Source of the DNA: Paenibacillus sp. 1011MAR3C5
GTDB lineage: Bacteria; Bacillota; Bacilli; Paenibacillales; Paenibacillaceae
Length of the DNA: 64,000 nucleotides
Reading direction: 5' to 3'
NCBI RefSeq assembly: GCF_003591485.1
Contig: NZ_QZCF01000002.1
Span: 558,001-622,000 of the forward strand
Shown here: positions 1-9,370 of the stretch, piece after piece
Layout: each line of letters begins with the position of its first letter
How positions within the stretch are numbered: the stretch's first letter is position 1
Position numbers and translations under genes: made by a program
Notes under the pieces: generated by a model
What the model was told of the DNA's origin: nothing
The model's database searches: none
Seen by the model: only the letters and a program-made list of their open reading frames with translations

Positions 1-1659
1 GGCGCTGATTTCTGGTCAACGGTAGCCAGCGATGCTGACTCGTGCCTGAACCGGGCTTGCCCGTGGTTCAAGCGATGCTATTACCATCGAGCGAAGCAGG
101 AGTCCAATTTGGCTGATGTGTGCATTACGAACCATTCGATGCTGTTCACCGATGTGCAAGCCGACCATCGTCTGCTTCCAACCTACAACCATCTAATAAT
201 TGATGAAGCGCATCATGTCGAGGAAGTAGCCGGCAAGCATTTGGGTATGAATGTGCATTATTTCACGCTTGTACAAGCGATGGTAAGGCTATACCGGGAC
301 AATCGTTCCGGATTGCTTCCGACGTTGCGGCTTCGGCTTCAGCAGGAAGGCGATGACCATGTACCTGCCTGGACGGAGACGATTGATACGATGATTCCGG
401 TTTTTCAGGAAATTAAGGAGCATTGGGATAAGCTGTTCGAAATGTTTTATGCATTCGCTTCAACGGCGACAGACAGCGTAAGCGACAATGGCGCGTTGGT
501 GAAGCGGCTTAGTTCCGGCAAGCTGCCATCCGGCTGGGAAGAAGTGCTGGCTGTAGAAAATAACGTCCATGTCGAACTATCGCGAGTAATTAAGACAGCT
601 GAAAAGATGATGAACGATATTAAGGACCGTGCAGATGATTTGTCCATACAGGCATCGTTGACGGATCTGAACGGTGCGCTTCGAGACCTTGCACGAGTCA
701 AAGACGAGCTACGCCTCATATCGAAGCTGGAGGATGCCCAGTATGTGTACTGGCTGGAGGCGAGTACGGCTTACCGCCATCGCTCTCTGCAGCTCTACGC
801 TGCGCCTGTCGATGTCAGCAGTCAATTGCAGAAATATTTTTTTGACGCGAAGGACAGCATTGTCATGACCTCTGCCACCTTGACGGTACAAAAGAACTTC
901 CATTACGCAGAAGAGCAGCTGGGATTGGAAGGCTATGAGAAGCAAGGCAAGCTGAAAACGGTACAGCTTCCATCCCCGTTCAATTACCGGGAGCAAGCGC
1001 TGGTCGTTATACCGCGGGATTTTCCTGTACTCAAGGGAGCTTCGGTAGACGATGCTTACCTCGATAAGCTGATTGGCTCGCTCGCTGACGCCGCAGTGGA
1101 AACCAAAGGAAGAATGCTTGTTCTATTCACATCCTACAAGATGCTGAAGCAAGTATATGATCCACTGAAGCTGAAGCTGGATGAAGCGGGCATTCAACTG
1201 CTTGGCCAAGGGATTGACAGCAGCAACCGGACAAAGCTGACCCGCAGATTTTTGCAGCAGCCGGAATCGGTCTTGCTTGGCACCAGCAGCTTCTGGGAAG
1301 GGGTAGACATTCCCGGCGAGGGACTTGTCTGCCTGGCCATTGTCCGTCTGCCGTTCCAGCCGCCTAATCATCCGCTGGTAGAAGCCAAGTCCGAGCTGCT
1401 TCAACGGCAGAAGCAAAATCCGTTCATGAAGCTCTCGATTCCGCAAGCGGTTATCCGGTTCAAGCAAGGCTTCGGACGGTTAGTCCGTACTGCCCATGAC
1501 AAAGGAATTGTCATCATCTATGATACGAGAGTGATCGACACTTATTATGGCAAGCACTTTCTGTACTCTTTGCCGGGACCTAAGATTGAGACGATGCATA
1601 CGAATCAGATGGTTCCCCGCATGCAGCAATGGCTTACCCAATCGGCAACTGGAGACTGA
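1..1659 (+). CDS. DinG/XPD-family ATP-dependent DNA helicase, 5' end missing
   Basis: Superfamily 2 helicase of the Rad3/XPD/DinG group, which unwinds DNA 5'->3' and usually carries a 4Fe-4S cluster. The frame is open from base 1, so the N terminus and Walker A lie outside the window. The first codons encode three cysteines in the run SCLNRACPWFKRC, the expected cluster region, followed by the DEAHH motif II at about residue 69. Near the C terminus are GTSSFWEGVDIPGEG and QGFGRLVR, the motif V and VI signatures of this family. An in-frame TTG at 109 has no good ribosome site and would lose the Fe-S region, so the gene must begin upstream of the window. It ends 48 bases before rex. Bacillus DinG/YpvA is the nearest recalled relative; whether a 3'-5' exonuclease domain precedes it cannot be seen. 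Confidence 0.88.
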   Translation, partial: GADFWSTVASDADSCLNRACPWFKRCYYHRAKQESNLADVCITNHSMLFTDVQADHRLLPTYNHLIIDEAHHVEEVAGKHLGMNVHYFTLVQAMVRLYRDNRSGLLPTLRLRLQQEGDDHVPAWTETIDTMIPVFQEIKEHWDKLFEMFYAFASTATDSVSDNGALVKRLSSGKLPSGWEEVLAVENNVHVELSRVIKTAEKMMNDIKDRADDLSIQASLTDLNGALRDLARVKDELRLISKLEDAQYVYWLEASTAYRHRSLQLYAAPVDVSSQLQKYFFDAKDSIVMTSATLTVQKNFHYAEEQLGLEGYEKQGKLKTVQLPSPFNYREQALVVIPRDFPVLKGASVDDAYLDKLIGSLADAAVETKGRMLVLFTSYKMLKQVYDPLKLKLDEAGIQLLGQGIDSSNRTKLTRRFLQQPESVLLGTSSFWEGVDIPGEGLVCLAIVRLPFQPPNHPLVEAKSELLQRQKQNPFMKLSIPQAVIRFKQGFGRLVRTAHDKGIVIIYDTRVIDTYYGKHFLYSLPGPKIETMHTNQMVPRMQQWLTQSATGD

Positions 1660-1707
1660 ACATTAGCTTTAGCCCATACAACGCTCATTAATAAGGAGTT
1701 GGTTCCC

Positions 1708-2364
1708 ATGAAGTCCGCAAAAATATCGGAGGCGGTCGTCAGACGTCTTCCGATTTATCTGCAAGTGCTTAATGAGCTGCATATTCGGGAGATCCAAACG
1801 GTGTCCTCGCAGGAGCTGGGGGTCAAGCTTGACCTTAATCCAGCTCAAATTCGTAAGGATTTGGCCTATTTCGGCGAATTCGGACGCAAGGGCATCGGAT
1901 ACGATGTCATGTATCTGATTGAGAAGATCAGACAAATTTTAAAGCTTAATCAAACGATTAAAGTTGCGCTGGTTGGAGCGGGCAACCTTGGGCATGCCTT
2001 GTGCAATTACAACAAGTACTCCAAGGACAATATGCAAATTACTGCCGTATTTGATGTTCATCCCGAGAAGATCGGGTCCAGTATTAACAATTTGGTCGTA
2101 GAGCCAATGAGCGAGCTGGAGCGTGTCGTAGCCGAACAAAACATACGAATCGGCATCATAACCGTACCCGCTCATGAAGCGCAGAATGTTGCCAATCAAT
2201 TTATTGCGGCAGGTGTGGAGGGCATCTTGAATTTTGCCCCTGCCATTCTTCGGGTGCCGGATGATGTGCGTATTCATAATGCCGATTTCACTAGGGAATT
2301 ATTGAGCCTTGCTTATTATTTGAATCATGAAGGAGACGTAAGCGATGACACAGCTATGGATTGA
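1708..2364 (+). CDS. rex: Redox-sensing transcriptional repressor Rex
   Basis: 218-aa repressor that senses the NADH/NAD+ ratio and controls fermentation and respiration genes. The N-terminal winged helix (about residues 1-80) contains the typical PAQIRKDLAYFGEFGRKG stretch, followed by a Rossmann domain with VALVGAGNLGHAL that binds NADH. Length is normal for the family (about 210-220). ATG 1708 is chosen because AAGGAG lies 9-10 bases upstream; an in-frame TTG at 1699 sits on top of that ribosome site and is rejected. The 3' end overlaps the next gene by 20 bases, so the two are probably co-transcribed. ackA lies 5 kb downstream, but I saw no obvious TTGTGAA-type Rex operator in front of that operon. 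Confidence 0.95.
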   Translation: MKSAKISEAVVRRLPIYLQVLNELHIREIQTVSSQELGVKLDLNPAQIRKDLAYFGEFGRKGIGYDVMYLIEKIRQILKLNQTIKVALVGAGNLGHALCNYNKYSKDNMQITAVFDVHPEKIGSSINNLVVEPMSELERVVAEQNIRIGIITVPAHEAQNVANQFIAAGVEGILNFAPAILRVPDDVRIHNADFTRELLSLAYYLNHEGDVSDDTAMD

Positions 2365-3646
2365 GAATGGCTTGTTCGTTACGATGGATGATGCTGCGAA
2401 AACGGTTAAAGGACATATGGTGGTAACGGACGGTGTAATTACATACATTGGCGCTGAGCCGCCCACAGACCTGTCGCCCGAAGCTGAGAAGCTGGATGGC
2501 AGCAGGCTGGCGTTCATGCCTGGATTAGTCAATACGCACGGACATGCGGCTATGACGCTGCTAAGGGGCTACTCAGACGATCAGAAGCTGCAAGTGTGGC
2601 TGGAGCAGAAGATGTGGCCCATGGAGGCCAAATACGTCGATGCTGACACGAGAGCGGGAAGCGCGCTTGCGATAGTAGAGATGCTGCGTACGGGCACAAC
2701 CGCATTCGTCGATATGTATGACCGTATGGATCAGGTTGCGGCAATGGTTGAGCAGGCCGGCATCCGCGGCATCTTGACACGGGGTGTAATCGGCCTCTGC
2801 TCAGATGAAGAGCAGAAGGCAAAGCTGAAAGATGCCATTACATTCGCGAAAGAATGGAACGGCAAAGCAAATGGCAGAATCTCGACTATGCTGTCGCCGC
2901 ATGCGCCTTATACTTGCCCTCCCGCTTATATTGAGAAATTTGTGGAGGCTGCTCACGAGCTTGATCTGCCGCTTCACACTCATATGTCCGAGACAATTGC
3001 GGAAGTAGAGCAGAATGTCCGTGAATATGGCGCTCGTCCGGTAGAGCATCTGGATCGTTTGGGATTTTTCTCGCGTCCTTCGCTCGTCGCGCACGCGGTT
3101 CATCTGACCGACGAGGAAATCGCCTTGCTGGCAGTTAGAGGCGTGTCCGTCTCGCATAATCCTGTGAGCAACTTGAAGCTGGCTTCTGGCATTGCACGGG
3201 TTCCGGAACTGATGAAAGCAGGCGTAAAGGTATCCCTCGGCACGGATAGTGTCGCAAGTAACAATAATCTGGATTTGTTCGAGGAAATTCGTTTTTCCGC
3301 CCTGCTGCACAAGGGAATATCCGGCGATCCGACAGCAATCCCAGCCTGGGAGGCGCTTAAGCTGGGTACGACGTACGGAGCGCATGCTATCTGGCAGGGA
3401 GATTCTGTCGGCCAGCTGAAAGCCGGCTACAAGGCCGACTTCATTGCTATCGATTTGGATCAGCCGCATTTCTATCCGCTTACGGATATCGTCTCGCACC
3501 TTGTGTACGCCGGAACGGGCTGTGATGTCAAGCATGTGTGGGTGGATGGCCGTCAGGTTGTGCGCAACGGCGCCTGTACTTTTATGGATGAGGAAAAGAT
3601 CAGATACGAGGCAGCCGCAAGCTTCGAGCGGCTACTGAACGGCTAA
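2345..3646 (+). CDS. mtaD: Amidohydrolase, 5-methylthioadenosine/S-adenosylhomocysteine deaminase type
   Basis: 433-aa metal-dependent deaminase that would convert methylthioadenosine or S-adenosylhomocysteine to the inosine derivative. Metal ligands are visible as VNTHGH (about residues 62-67), LHTHMSE, a later His in LVAHAVHL and the Asp in SLGTDSVASNNNLD. These match the MtaD/TrzN/SsnA branch of amidohydrolases. The start has GAAGGAG 7 bases upstream and overlaps rex by 20 bases; its stop overlaps the next ATG (TAATG). Substrate cannot be read from sequence: guanine or other aminohydrolases share the fold. The gene is not part of the mtn cluster 8 kb away, and in Bacillus-type salvage MTA is normally hydrolysed by a nucleosidase instead. 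Confidence 0.85.
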   Translation: MTQLWIENGLFVTMDDAAKTVKGHMVVTDGVITYIGAEPPTDLSPEAEKLDGSRLAFMPGLVNTHGHAAMTLLRGYSDDQKLQVWLEQKMWPMEAKYVDADTRAGSALAIVEMLRTGTTAFVDMYDRMDQVAAMVEQAGIRGILTRGVIGLCSDEEQKAKLKDAITFAKEWNGKANGRISTMLSPHAPYTCPPAYIEKFVEAAHELDLPLHTHMSETIAEVEQNVREYGARPVEHLDRLGFFSRPSLVAHAVHLTDEEIALLAVRGVSVSHNPVSNLKLASGIARVPELMKAGVKVSLGTDSVASNNNLDLFEEIRFSALLHKGISGDPTAIPAWEALKLGTTYGAHAIWQGDSVGQLKAGYKADFIAIDLDQPHFYPLTDIVSHLVYAGTGCDVKHVWVDGRQVVRNGACTFMDEEKIRYEAAASFERLLNG

Positions 3647-4191
3647 TGAGAGCGGTCGAAAGGAAAAAGCCGCCGTTTATGACGCCGAAACGATGGCTGT
3701 TGGCTGTACTTGCCTGTTTGATTGCGCTAGGGGTATGGTTCGGTTTTTATTTCCGTGATGTACAAATGCCTAAATGGTCAGAGGAAAGCAGCATGCGTGA
3801 AGCCGTTATGGCTACAGGAGAAATGGACGTAATTGATAAGCTGTACAAGCATGTGTGGGAAGCGACGACATGGGTCGCCCGCGGCTCGGCGGAAGCGGAG
3901 TCGGAGTCAGAGCTATACGTCTTTCTGAACGAAGAGAGTGCTCTGCTGCATCGGATTGCGGCTGATCAAGTCTTGCCGGAAGAGCAGCTTAGAATAAGAT
4001 GGCTGAATGAGCATGCCGGCTCAACCATCATTCGTGTAAGCCCTGGCTTATTCCGGGAGCAGCCGGTGTGGGAAGTGTATTATAAGGAGCCGGAAGGCGA
4101 CAAGGAACGCTTCAAATACCAATTTTACAGTTTTGATCAACAGGCGACGCTGATTGAAACCTATACATTGCCAACAAAAACGGGACCGTAA
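3646..4191 (+). CDS. TseB/YpmB-like single-pass membrane protein (DUF5590)
   Basis: 181-aa protein with a short basic N-terminal tail, one membrane helix at about residues 15-33 (WLLAVLACLIALGVWFGFYF) and an extracytoplasmic domain. Size and layout match B. subtilis YpmB/TseB, whose outer part has two PepSY-like folds and which has been linked to the elongation penicillin-binding protein PBP2A. Assignment rests on layout and on recall of the family, so it is moderate. The ATG overlaps the previous stop by one base, and the stop codon sits in the loop of the terminator that ends the rex operon. Confidence 0.6.
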   Translation: MRAVERKKPPFMTPKRWLLAVLACLIALGVWFGFYFRDVQMPKWSEESSMREAVMATGEMDVIDKLYKHVWEATTWVARGSAEAESESELYVFLNEESALLHRIAADQVLPEEQLRIRWLNEHAGSTIIRVSPGLFREQPVWEVYYKEPEGDKERFKYQFYSFDQQATLIETYTLPTKTGP

Positions 4192-4211
4192 TGGTCCCGT
4201 TTCCTGTTTTT
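4180..4211 (+). terminator. Rho-independent terminator of the rex-mtaD-tseB unit
   Basis: Perfect 8-bp stem ACGGGACC/GGTCCCGT with loop GTAAT, followed by a T-rich tail ending in TTTTT. The stop codon TAA of the preceding gene lies in the loop. Confidence 0.85.
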
Positions 4212-4312
4212 ACAGCAAGCATCATGTATATAATTATGATATACTAACGTATAGCAAATGTGATAGATAAATAATAACATTTATATATACTCAGTACTGG
4301 AGGGATATTGTT

Positions 4313-4852
4313 ATGAGAAAGCCTCGAATGATGCCTATCGCCATAACCGTTGTGATATCCGCTGCAGCACTTTTTGGCGGCTGGATGCTGTACAAGCAGG
4401 TCGCGGTAGCTTCTCCTTTAACGGATGCCGTTGTCAATGTACCGGGGGTCGCCAAAGCGGACAAACCGGTTATTGAGCAGGATAAAGTTAGCGTATCGGT
4501 CGAGCTGTCCGATGAGGCAAGCTTGAAGGATGTCTACACATCCGTAACGGAGCAAGGCAAAGCATTGGCAGGGAAGCGCAAGCTGGATATTGTGATTCAG
4601 GACGAAGAAGATGCATTGCTTAATGCGATCTGGCAGGAAGCGATGTTCGATATCGCACAAGCGATGGAGACGAAAACCTATTCCGATATTCCAAAAACGA
4701 TGGAACGTGTCGCATCTGGACATGACGGTGTAGAGACCGTAACTGATATGGACGGAACCAATGTATATGTAACGATCAAAAACGCAGAAGGCGCCAAATA
4801 TATCGTCTTGCCAAGAACGCCAAACCAAATGGGGGTGTGGCCTAATGCGTAA
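4313..4852 (+). CDS. Membrane-anchored protein overlapping an FtsH-like protease gene
   Basis: 179-aa protein I do not recognise by name. It has a basic N terminus, one membrane helix at about residues 7-27 (PIAITVVISAAALFGGWMLY) and an outer domain of about 150 residues with alternating strand-like and helical stretches (for example DKVSVSVELSDEASLKDVYT), somewhat like a BON or ACT fold; that comparison is a guess. GGAGGG lies upstream of the ATG. The gene overlaps the following protease gene by 8 bases, which implies coupled translation. Because that protease lacks the extracytoplasmic domain normal for FtsH, this protein could supply one or act as an adaptor or substrate. That role is inferred from context only. 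Confidence 0.6.
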   Translation: MRKPRMMPIAITVVISAAALFGGWMLYKQVAVASPLTDAVVNVPGVAKADKPVIEQDKVSVSVELSDEASLKDVYTSVTEQGKALAGKRKLDIVIQDEEDALLNAIWQEAMFDIAQAMETKTYSDIPKTMERVASGHDGVETVTDMDGTNVYVTIKNAEGAKYIVLPRTPNQMGVWPNA

Positions 4853-6338
4853 GTATGGATTGGAGCTAGCCATCGGATTTGTACCCGTTCTTATCGTATT
4901 TTTGCTTTTTATGGGGGTTAACGTGTTGCCGTTCCTATTCTTGGCGGCGGTCGGCGGAGCCCTGTTTTTTATGGCAAAAGGCCGCGGCAAGCTCACGGCG
5001 CTTTCGAATGGCAAGTCTAGAAGTGAAGTGAAGTCGCCTTCCTTTACCTTTGAGCAGATTGGCGGACAGGAGCGCGCCAAAGGCGAGTTGATTGAAGCAC
5101 TCGATTTTCTGGTGAAGAAGGAACAGATTGCCAAGCTGGGCATTCGACCTCTGAAGGGCATCCTCATGTCCGGCCCTCCGGGAACGGGCAAGACGCTGCT
5201 GGCCAAGGCAGCAGCGCAATATACGGATTCGATCTATCTGGCCGCTTCAGGCAGTGAGTTTGTCGAGATGTATGTCGGCGTTGGGGCAGGCCGCGTCCGT
5301 GATCTGTTCAAGGAAGCTCGTACGAAAGCGAAGAAGGAAGGCAAAAGCAGCGCCGTTATCTTTATTGATGAGATCGAGGTCATTGGCGGCAAGCGCGATG
5401 GCGGACAGCAGCGCGAGTACGACCAGACGCTAAACCAGCTTCTGACGGAGATGGATGGCATTCATGCGAATGAATCTCCGCGTATTCTTATGATTGCGGC
5501 GACGAACCGCAAGGAGATGCTGGACAGCGCCTTGCTCCGTCCGGGCCGCTTCGACCGTCATATCGGCGTTGAGCTGCCGGACAAGAAGGGCAGGCTTCAT
5601 ATTCTGAACATTCACGCGGCCAATAAGCCGATTGAAGAATCGGTGAACATGGAGAGCATTGCGGAGCAGACCTATAGCTTCTCTGGCGCACAGCTGGAGG
5701 CGGTTATGAATGAGGCTGCGATCTATGCGATGCGCGAAGACCATGCTACCATTGGAGAACGCCATCTGACGATGGCGATTGACAAAGTCATGCTGGGAGA
5801 GAAGACCGATCGCGAGACGTCGAAGGAAGAGCGCGAGCGTGTTGCGCTTCATGAGCTTGGACATGCCATTATAGCGGAGATTGTACGGCCAGGCAGCGTG
5901 TCCCAGGTTGCGCTGTCGCCTCGCGGAGGCGCGCTCGGCTATGTGCGTCATCAGCCTCAGAAGGATCAATATCTGTACACGACGCCTTTCCTGCACGGTC
6001 AGATTATGATTACACTTGGAGGTGCGGCAGCGGAAGAGATGTTTTATGGCGAGCGCAGCACGGGCTCGCGCGGCGATTTCGATCAAGCGGTAAGCATCGT
6101 TAAGACGCTTGTGGAATCCGGTCTCACGCCGCTCGGCATCATCGATGCTTCTATGATGACACCTGACAAGTGGGCGGATGTGACCAAAAGCATTCTGGAT
6201 GATTTGATGGAGAAAACCAAAAAACAGCTGGAGGAACGCCGTCAAGTCTTTACGGATTCGTTGGCTACGCTGCTTCGGGAGGAATCACTCGACGGCGACT
6301 CATTCCGGGTATTGCTGTCGCAGTCGGCAGCGGCATAA
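4845..6338 (+). CDS. FtsH-like membrane AAA+ metalloprotease, short form
   Basis: 497-aa AAA+ protease of the M41 type. Two hydrophobic segments (about residues 5-24 and 28-45) are almost adjacent, so the roughly 70-residue outer domain of classical FtsH is missing; FtsH is usually 600 or more residues. Visible are Walker A GPPGTGKT (110-117), pore loop FVEMYVG (139-145), Walker B VIFIDEIE (171-178), the second region of homology [15 protein letters not shown] stretch, and the zinc site HELGH (336-340). A third metal ligand is expected in [10 protein letters not shown]. All catalytic residues seem intact, so it should be an active ATP-dependent protease at the membrane. It is probably a paralogue of the housekeeping FtsH. 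Overlap with the gene before it suggests that the pair works together. Confidence 0.85.
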   Translation: MRKYGLELAIGFVPVLIVFLLFMGVNVLPFLFLAAVGGALFFMAKGRGKLTALSNGKSRSEVKSPSFTFEQIGGQERAKGELIEALDFLVKKEQIAKLGIRPLKGILMSGPPGTGKTLLAKAAAQYTDSIYLAASGSEFVEMYVGVGAGRVRDLFKEARTKAKKEGKSSAVIFIDEIEVIGGKRDGGQQREYDQTLNQLLTEMDGIHANESPRILMIAATNRKEMLDSALLRPGRFDRHIGVELPDKKGRLHILNIHAANKPIEESVNMESIAEQTYSFSGAQLEAVMNEAAIYAMREDHATIGERHLTMAIDKVMLGEKTDRETSKEERERVALHELGHAIIAEIVRPGSVSQVALSPRGGALGYVRHQPQKDQYLYTTPFLHGQIMITLGGAAAEEMFYGERSTGSRGDFDQAVSIVKTLVESGLTPLGIIDASMMTPDKWADVTKSILDDLMEKTKKQLEERRQVFTDSLATLLREESLDGDSFRVLLSQSAAA

Positions 6339-6370
6339 ATTCATAAAATTGTCTACAATATTACAAATTT

Positions 6371-6400
6371 AAGGCGGACTCCCTGTCCGTCTTCTTTTTT
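6371..6400 (+). terminator. Terminator after the FtsH-like gene
   Basis: Stem AAGGCGGAC/GTCCGTCTT with one G-T pair, loop TCCCT, followed by CTTTTTT. Confidence 0.75.
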
Positions 6401-6454
6401 GGTCGAATTACGTTATAATAAGGGGGAAACTATCAAGAGGGAGCAATTGCATCA

Positions 6455-7324
6455 ATGATAAAAAAGGTTGGAGTAATCGGCTTAGGCACGATGGGTCAGG
6501 GCATCGCGGAGATGTTGGCCGCGAAAGGACTTGATGTAATTGTAATCGAGCGTACGAATGAGCGACTCGCCTATGGATTACAAATAATTGAAATCAGCTT
6601 GGATAAGCAAATTGAGAAATGGGCTCTGACAGGAGCGGAGAAGAAGCTTATCCTATCCAGAATCCAATCGGCATCGACCTATGAGGAGCTTGCGGGCTGT
6701 GAGCTTATCATCGAGACGATATCGGAGGATTTGGATGCCAAAAAAGAAGTGTTCAAGAAGCTCGACGCAATCTGCGGAGAGAAGGTAATTCTGGCAAGCA
6801 ACACGTCTACACTCAGCTTGACAGAGCTGGCCAGCGTTACGAAAGTGCCGAACCGCGTAATCGGTCTTCATTTTATATACCCTGTTTCAAAAATCGATCT
6901 GGTGGAGATCGTCCTGGGACTGAAGACATCGGACGATACGTATGCCCGTACGAAGCATTTTGTCGAAGAGGTTCTTCAAATGAAAGGGATCATGGTGTTC
7001 GAGTCGCCTGGCTTTGTGACGTCTCGCCTGATCTGCTTGTTCATTAATGAGGCGCTGCACGTACTGGAGGAAGGCGTGGCGTCCGCTGAGGATATCGATA
7101 ATGCGATGCGCATCGGCTACTCGTTCCAGCATGGACCGTTCGAGATGGCGGACCGATTCGGTCTCGACTCCGTTCTGGCTGCGCTTGAACGCATGTTCCG
7201 CGAATATGGGGAGTTGAAATACCGCCCCTCCATCGTACTTAAGAAGATGGTACGCGCCGGACATCTTGGAGCCAAGACAGGCGTCGGCTTCTTCAACTAT
7301 GACATGGATGGGGATCGGATCTAA
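6455..7324 (+). CDS. 3-hydroxyacyl-CoA dehydrogenase family (3-hydroxybutyryl-CoA type)
   Basis: 289-aa NAD-dependent dehydrogenase interconverting 3-hydroxyacyl-CoA and 3-ketoacyl-CoA. The Rossmann motif GLGTMGQGIAEML is at residues 9-21, the CoA-site loop is SNTSTLS, and the catalytic His lies in GLHFIYPVSKIDLVEIV. This last motif departs from the common HFFNPVP, so the substrate may differ from plain hydroxybutyryl-CoA. The C-terminal dimer domain contains GPFEMADRFGLD. Length fits the Hbd/MmgB class. The stop overlaps the ackA ATG (TAATG), so the genes are co-translated. This pairing could link acyl-CoA turnover with acetyl-phosphate and ATP formation, although no pta is adjacent. Ribosome site GAGGGAG lies 12 bases before the ATG; TATAAT at 6414-6419 is a plausible -10 without a clear -35. 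Confidence 0.85.
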   Translation: MIKKVGVIGLGTMGQGIAEMLAAKGLDVIVIERTNERLAYGLQIIEISLDKQIEKWALTGAEKKLILSRIQSASTYEELAGCELIIETISEDLDAKKEVFKKLDAICGEKVILASNTSTLSLTELASVTKVPNRVIGLHFIYPVSKIDLVEIVLGLKTSDDTYARTKHFVEEVLQMKGIMVFESPGFVTSRLICLFINEALHVLEEGVASAEDIDNAMRIGYSFQHGPFEMADRFGLDSVLAALERMFREYGELKYRPSIVLKKMVRAGHLGAKTGVGFFNYDMDGDRI

Positions 7325-8550
7325 TGAAAGTATTGGTTATTAATGCTGGCAGCTCTTCGCTGAAGTACCAGCTATACGAAATGTTGAACGAAACAGTGCT
7401 GGCAAGCGGACGCGTGGAGCGCATCGGCATGGATTCGTCCATCGTTACCCATGAGCCGACGGGGAAGCCGGAAGTGCGCGATGTGAGCGAGATTCTGGAT
7501 CATGTAACAGCCGTTAAACGTGTGATTGATATGATCACGCACAAAGAGCATGGCGTTATCGGATCGATGACCGAGATTGATGCCGTCGGTCACCGCGTCG
7601 TGCATGGAGGAGAAGTGTTCAAGGGCTCTGTGCTTGTCACGCAGGAAGTGAAGCTGGAGATTCGCCGCTTGTTCGACCTTGCTCCGCTTCACAATCCAGC
7701 TCATATGATGGGGATTACAGCAGTAGAGGCCGTCATGCCGGAGGTGCCGCAGGTCGTGGTATTCGACACAGCCTTTCATCAGACAATGCCGCAAACCTCG
7801 TATTTGTACCCAATCCCTACGGTTCTGTACCGCAGACACAAGATTCGCAGATACGGCTTCCATGGCACATCGCATGCCTATGTAAGCGACAAGGCGGCCC
7901 GTTTCTTGAACAAACCGCTTGAATCGCTGAAAATGGTCACATGCCATATTGGCAATGGTGCGAGCTGCGCGGCTATTCTGGATGGTAAGTCGTTTGATAC
8001 AAGCATGGGCATGACGCCGCTGGAGGGATTGATGATGGGGACGCGCAGCGGCGATATCGACCCTGCTATTGTTCCGTTCGTCATGAACAAGGAAGAGCTT
8101 ACGCTGAACGAAGCCAATTCCATGCTGAACAAGCATAGCGGCATGCTTGCTATATCGGGCATTAGCAGCGATATGCGCGAAGTAACGGAAGCGATGCATG
8201 ATGGCGACAAAAACGCAAAGCTCGCTTTTGATATGTATACGTATAGACTTCGTAAGTATATTGGCGCCTATGCAGCAGCCATGAACGGAATTGATGTTCT
8301 CCTCTTTACTGCGGGAGTGGGGGAGAATGCACCGGATGTGCGGGAGGCGGTATGCGAAGGCATTACTTTCCTTGGCATTAAGCTTGACAAGGAGAAAAAC
8401 CGCCTTCGCAGTAAGGAAGCAAGAGAAATCTCGACACCGGATTCGCGAGTCAAGGTGCTTGTTGTACCGACAAACGAGGAGCTGCTGATTGCACGCGACA
8501 CGAATTCCATTGTAAAAGGATTAAGTCATAGCAATCATCCTGTACAATAA
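7324..8550 (+). CDS. ackA: Acetate kinase
   Basis: 408-aa kinase converting acetyl phosphate and ADP to acetate and ATP. Family signatures are all present: NAGSSSLKYQ at residues 7-16, HRVVHGG, FDTAFHQTMP, GFHGTSHAYV, HIGNGASCAA and MGMTPLEGLMMGTRSGDIDP. Butyrate kinase shares the fold, but length and the PLEGLMMGTRSGD region favour acetate kinase. It overlaps the dehydrogenase gene by one base, and the DnaD-domain gene follows 46 bases later. Rex often controls fermentation genes, but no operator was found here. Confidence 0.93.
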   Translation: MKVLVINAGSSSLKYQLYEMLNETVLASGRVERIGMDSSIVTHEPTGKPEVRDVSEILDHVTAVKRVIDMITHKEHGVIGSMTEIDAVGHRVVHGGEVFKGSVLVTQEVKLEIRRLFDLAPLHNPAHMMGITAVEAVMPEVPQVVVFDTAFHQTMPQTSYLYPIPTVLYRRHKIRRYGFHGTSHAYVSDKAARFLNKPLESLKMVTCHIGNGASCAAILDGKSFDTSMGMTPLEGLMMGTRSGDIDPAIVPFVMNKEELTLNEANSMLNKHSGMLAISGISSDMREVTEAMHDGDKNAKLAFDMYTYRLRKYIGAYAAAMNGIDVLLFTAGVGENAPDVREAVCEGITFLGIKLDKEKNRLRSKEAREISTPDSRVKVLVVPTNEELLIARDTNSIVKGLSHSNHPVQ

Positions 8551-8596
8551 TTTGGCAAGACAATCATCAACGATTACTAGAGAGGAGAGGCTGGGC

Positions 8597-9280
8597 ATGA
8601 ACGACGAGCTATGGAAAGCCTACACGCATGGCATTGCAGCCGCGATTGGCGAAGGGGGAGTCCATATCCCCAGCCTCCTCCTTCAAAGCTACAGCCGTAT
8701 CGGGTTATCTGATTCGGAGGCTATGCTGCTGATGCAGATCATGCTGTATGGACAAGCTGAGCGGAATGACTTCCCGACACCGGAGGAGCTTGCGGATAGA
8801 ATGGGCGTTAATGTCCGTCAGATCGGCACATTGCTTGGCCGATTGATGAAGGACGGATTTCTAGCGATCGATGATTACATCGATGATGTCACGGGGTTGC
8901 GCAGCGAGCGCTATAACTGGAGCGGATGGCTGATGAAAGCTTCCGAGTGGCGGGCGACGTCGAAGCGTCAATCGAAGAAGGCGGACAAGCAGCCGATCGA
9001 GATGGAAAAGGGCGCTCCTGCATCCAATTTGTTTACAGTATTCGAGCAGGAATTCGGCAGACTGCTATCGCCAATGGAATGTGAGACGATTGTCAGCTGG
9101 CTGGACCAGGACCGCTATTCCGAGGAAATTGTATTATTTGCCTTGAAGGAAGCTGTATTCGCGGGCAAGCTCAGTCTCCGATACATAGATCGTATCTTGA
9201 TTGAATGGAGCCGCAATCGGATTACGAATGCGGATGAAGCCAGAGCCCATGCGGGCAAGTTCCATGGCGGCAGAGCCTGA
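8597..9280 (+). CDS. DnaD-domain replication initiation protein
   Basis: 227-aa protein with an N-terminal winged-helix-like part (about 1-110) and a C-terminal DnaD domain. The DnaD signature YxxxIxxxW is present as YIDRILIEW near the end. B. subtilis DnaD helps load the replicative helicase at oriC and during restart. ATG 8597 has GGAGAGG 6 bases upstream; a TTG at 8552 in frame lacks a ribosome site and is rejected. In Bacillus dnaD sits beside nth; here nth is 19 kb away, so this may be either the true DnaD or a paralogue. Termination is by the long hairpin at 9320-9359. Confidence 0.8.
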   Translation: MNDELWKAYTHGIAAAIGEGGVHIPSLLLQSYSRIGLSDSEAMLLMQIMLYGQAERNDFPTPEELADRMGVNVRQIGTLLGRLMKDGFLAIDDYIDDVTGLRSERYNWSGWLMKASEWRATSKRQSKKADKQPIEMEKGAPASNLFTVFEQEFGRLLSPMECETIVSWLDQDRYSEEIVLFALKEAVFAGKLSLRYIDRILIEWSRNRITNADEARAHAGKFHGGRA

Positions 9281-9319
9281 TCCGGGTTTTAGGAGATAAG
9301 GATAGCTTCATAGATGTGA

Positions 9320-9359
9320 ACACAAAGAAACCATGCCTATTCGCATGGTTTCTTTGTGT
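9320..9359. terminator. Bidirectional terminator between the DnaD-domain and MerR genes
   Basis: Perfect 17-bp inverted repeat ACACAAAGAAACCATGC/GCATGGTTTCTTTGTGT with a 6-base loop between two convergent genes. Confidence 0.8.
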
Positions 9360-9370
9360 GAATTGAGGGA

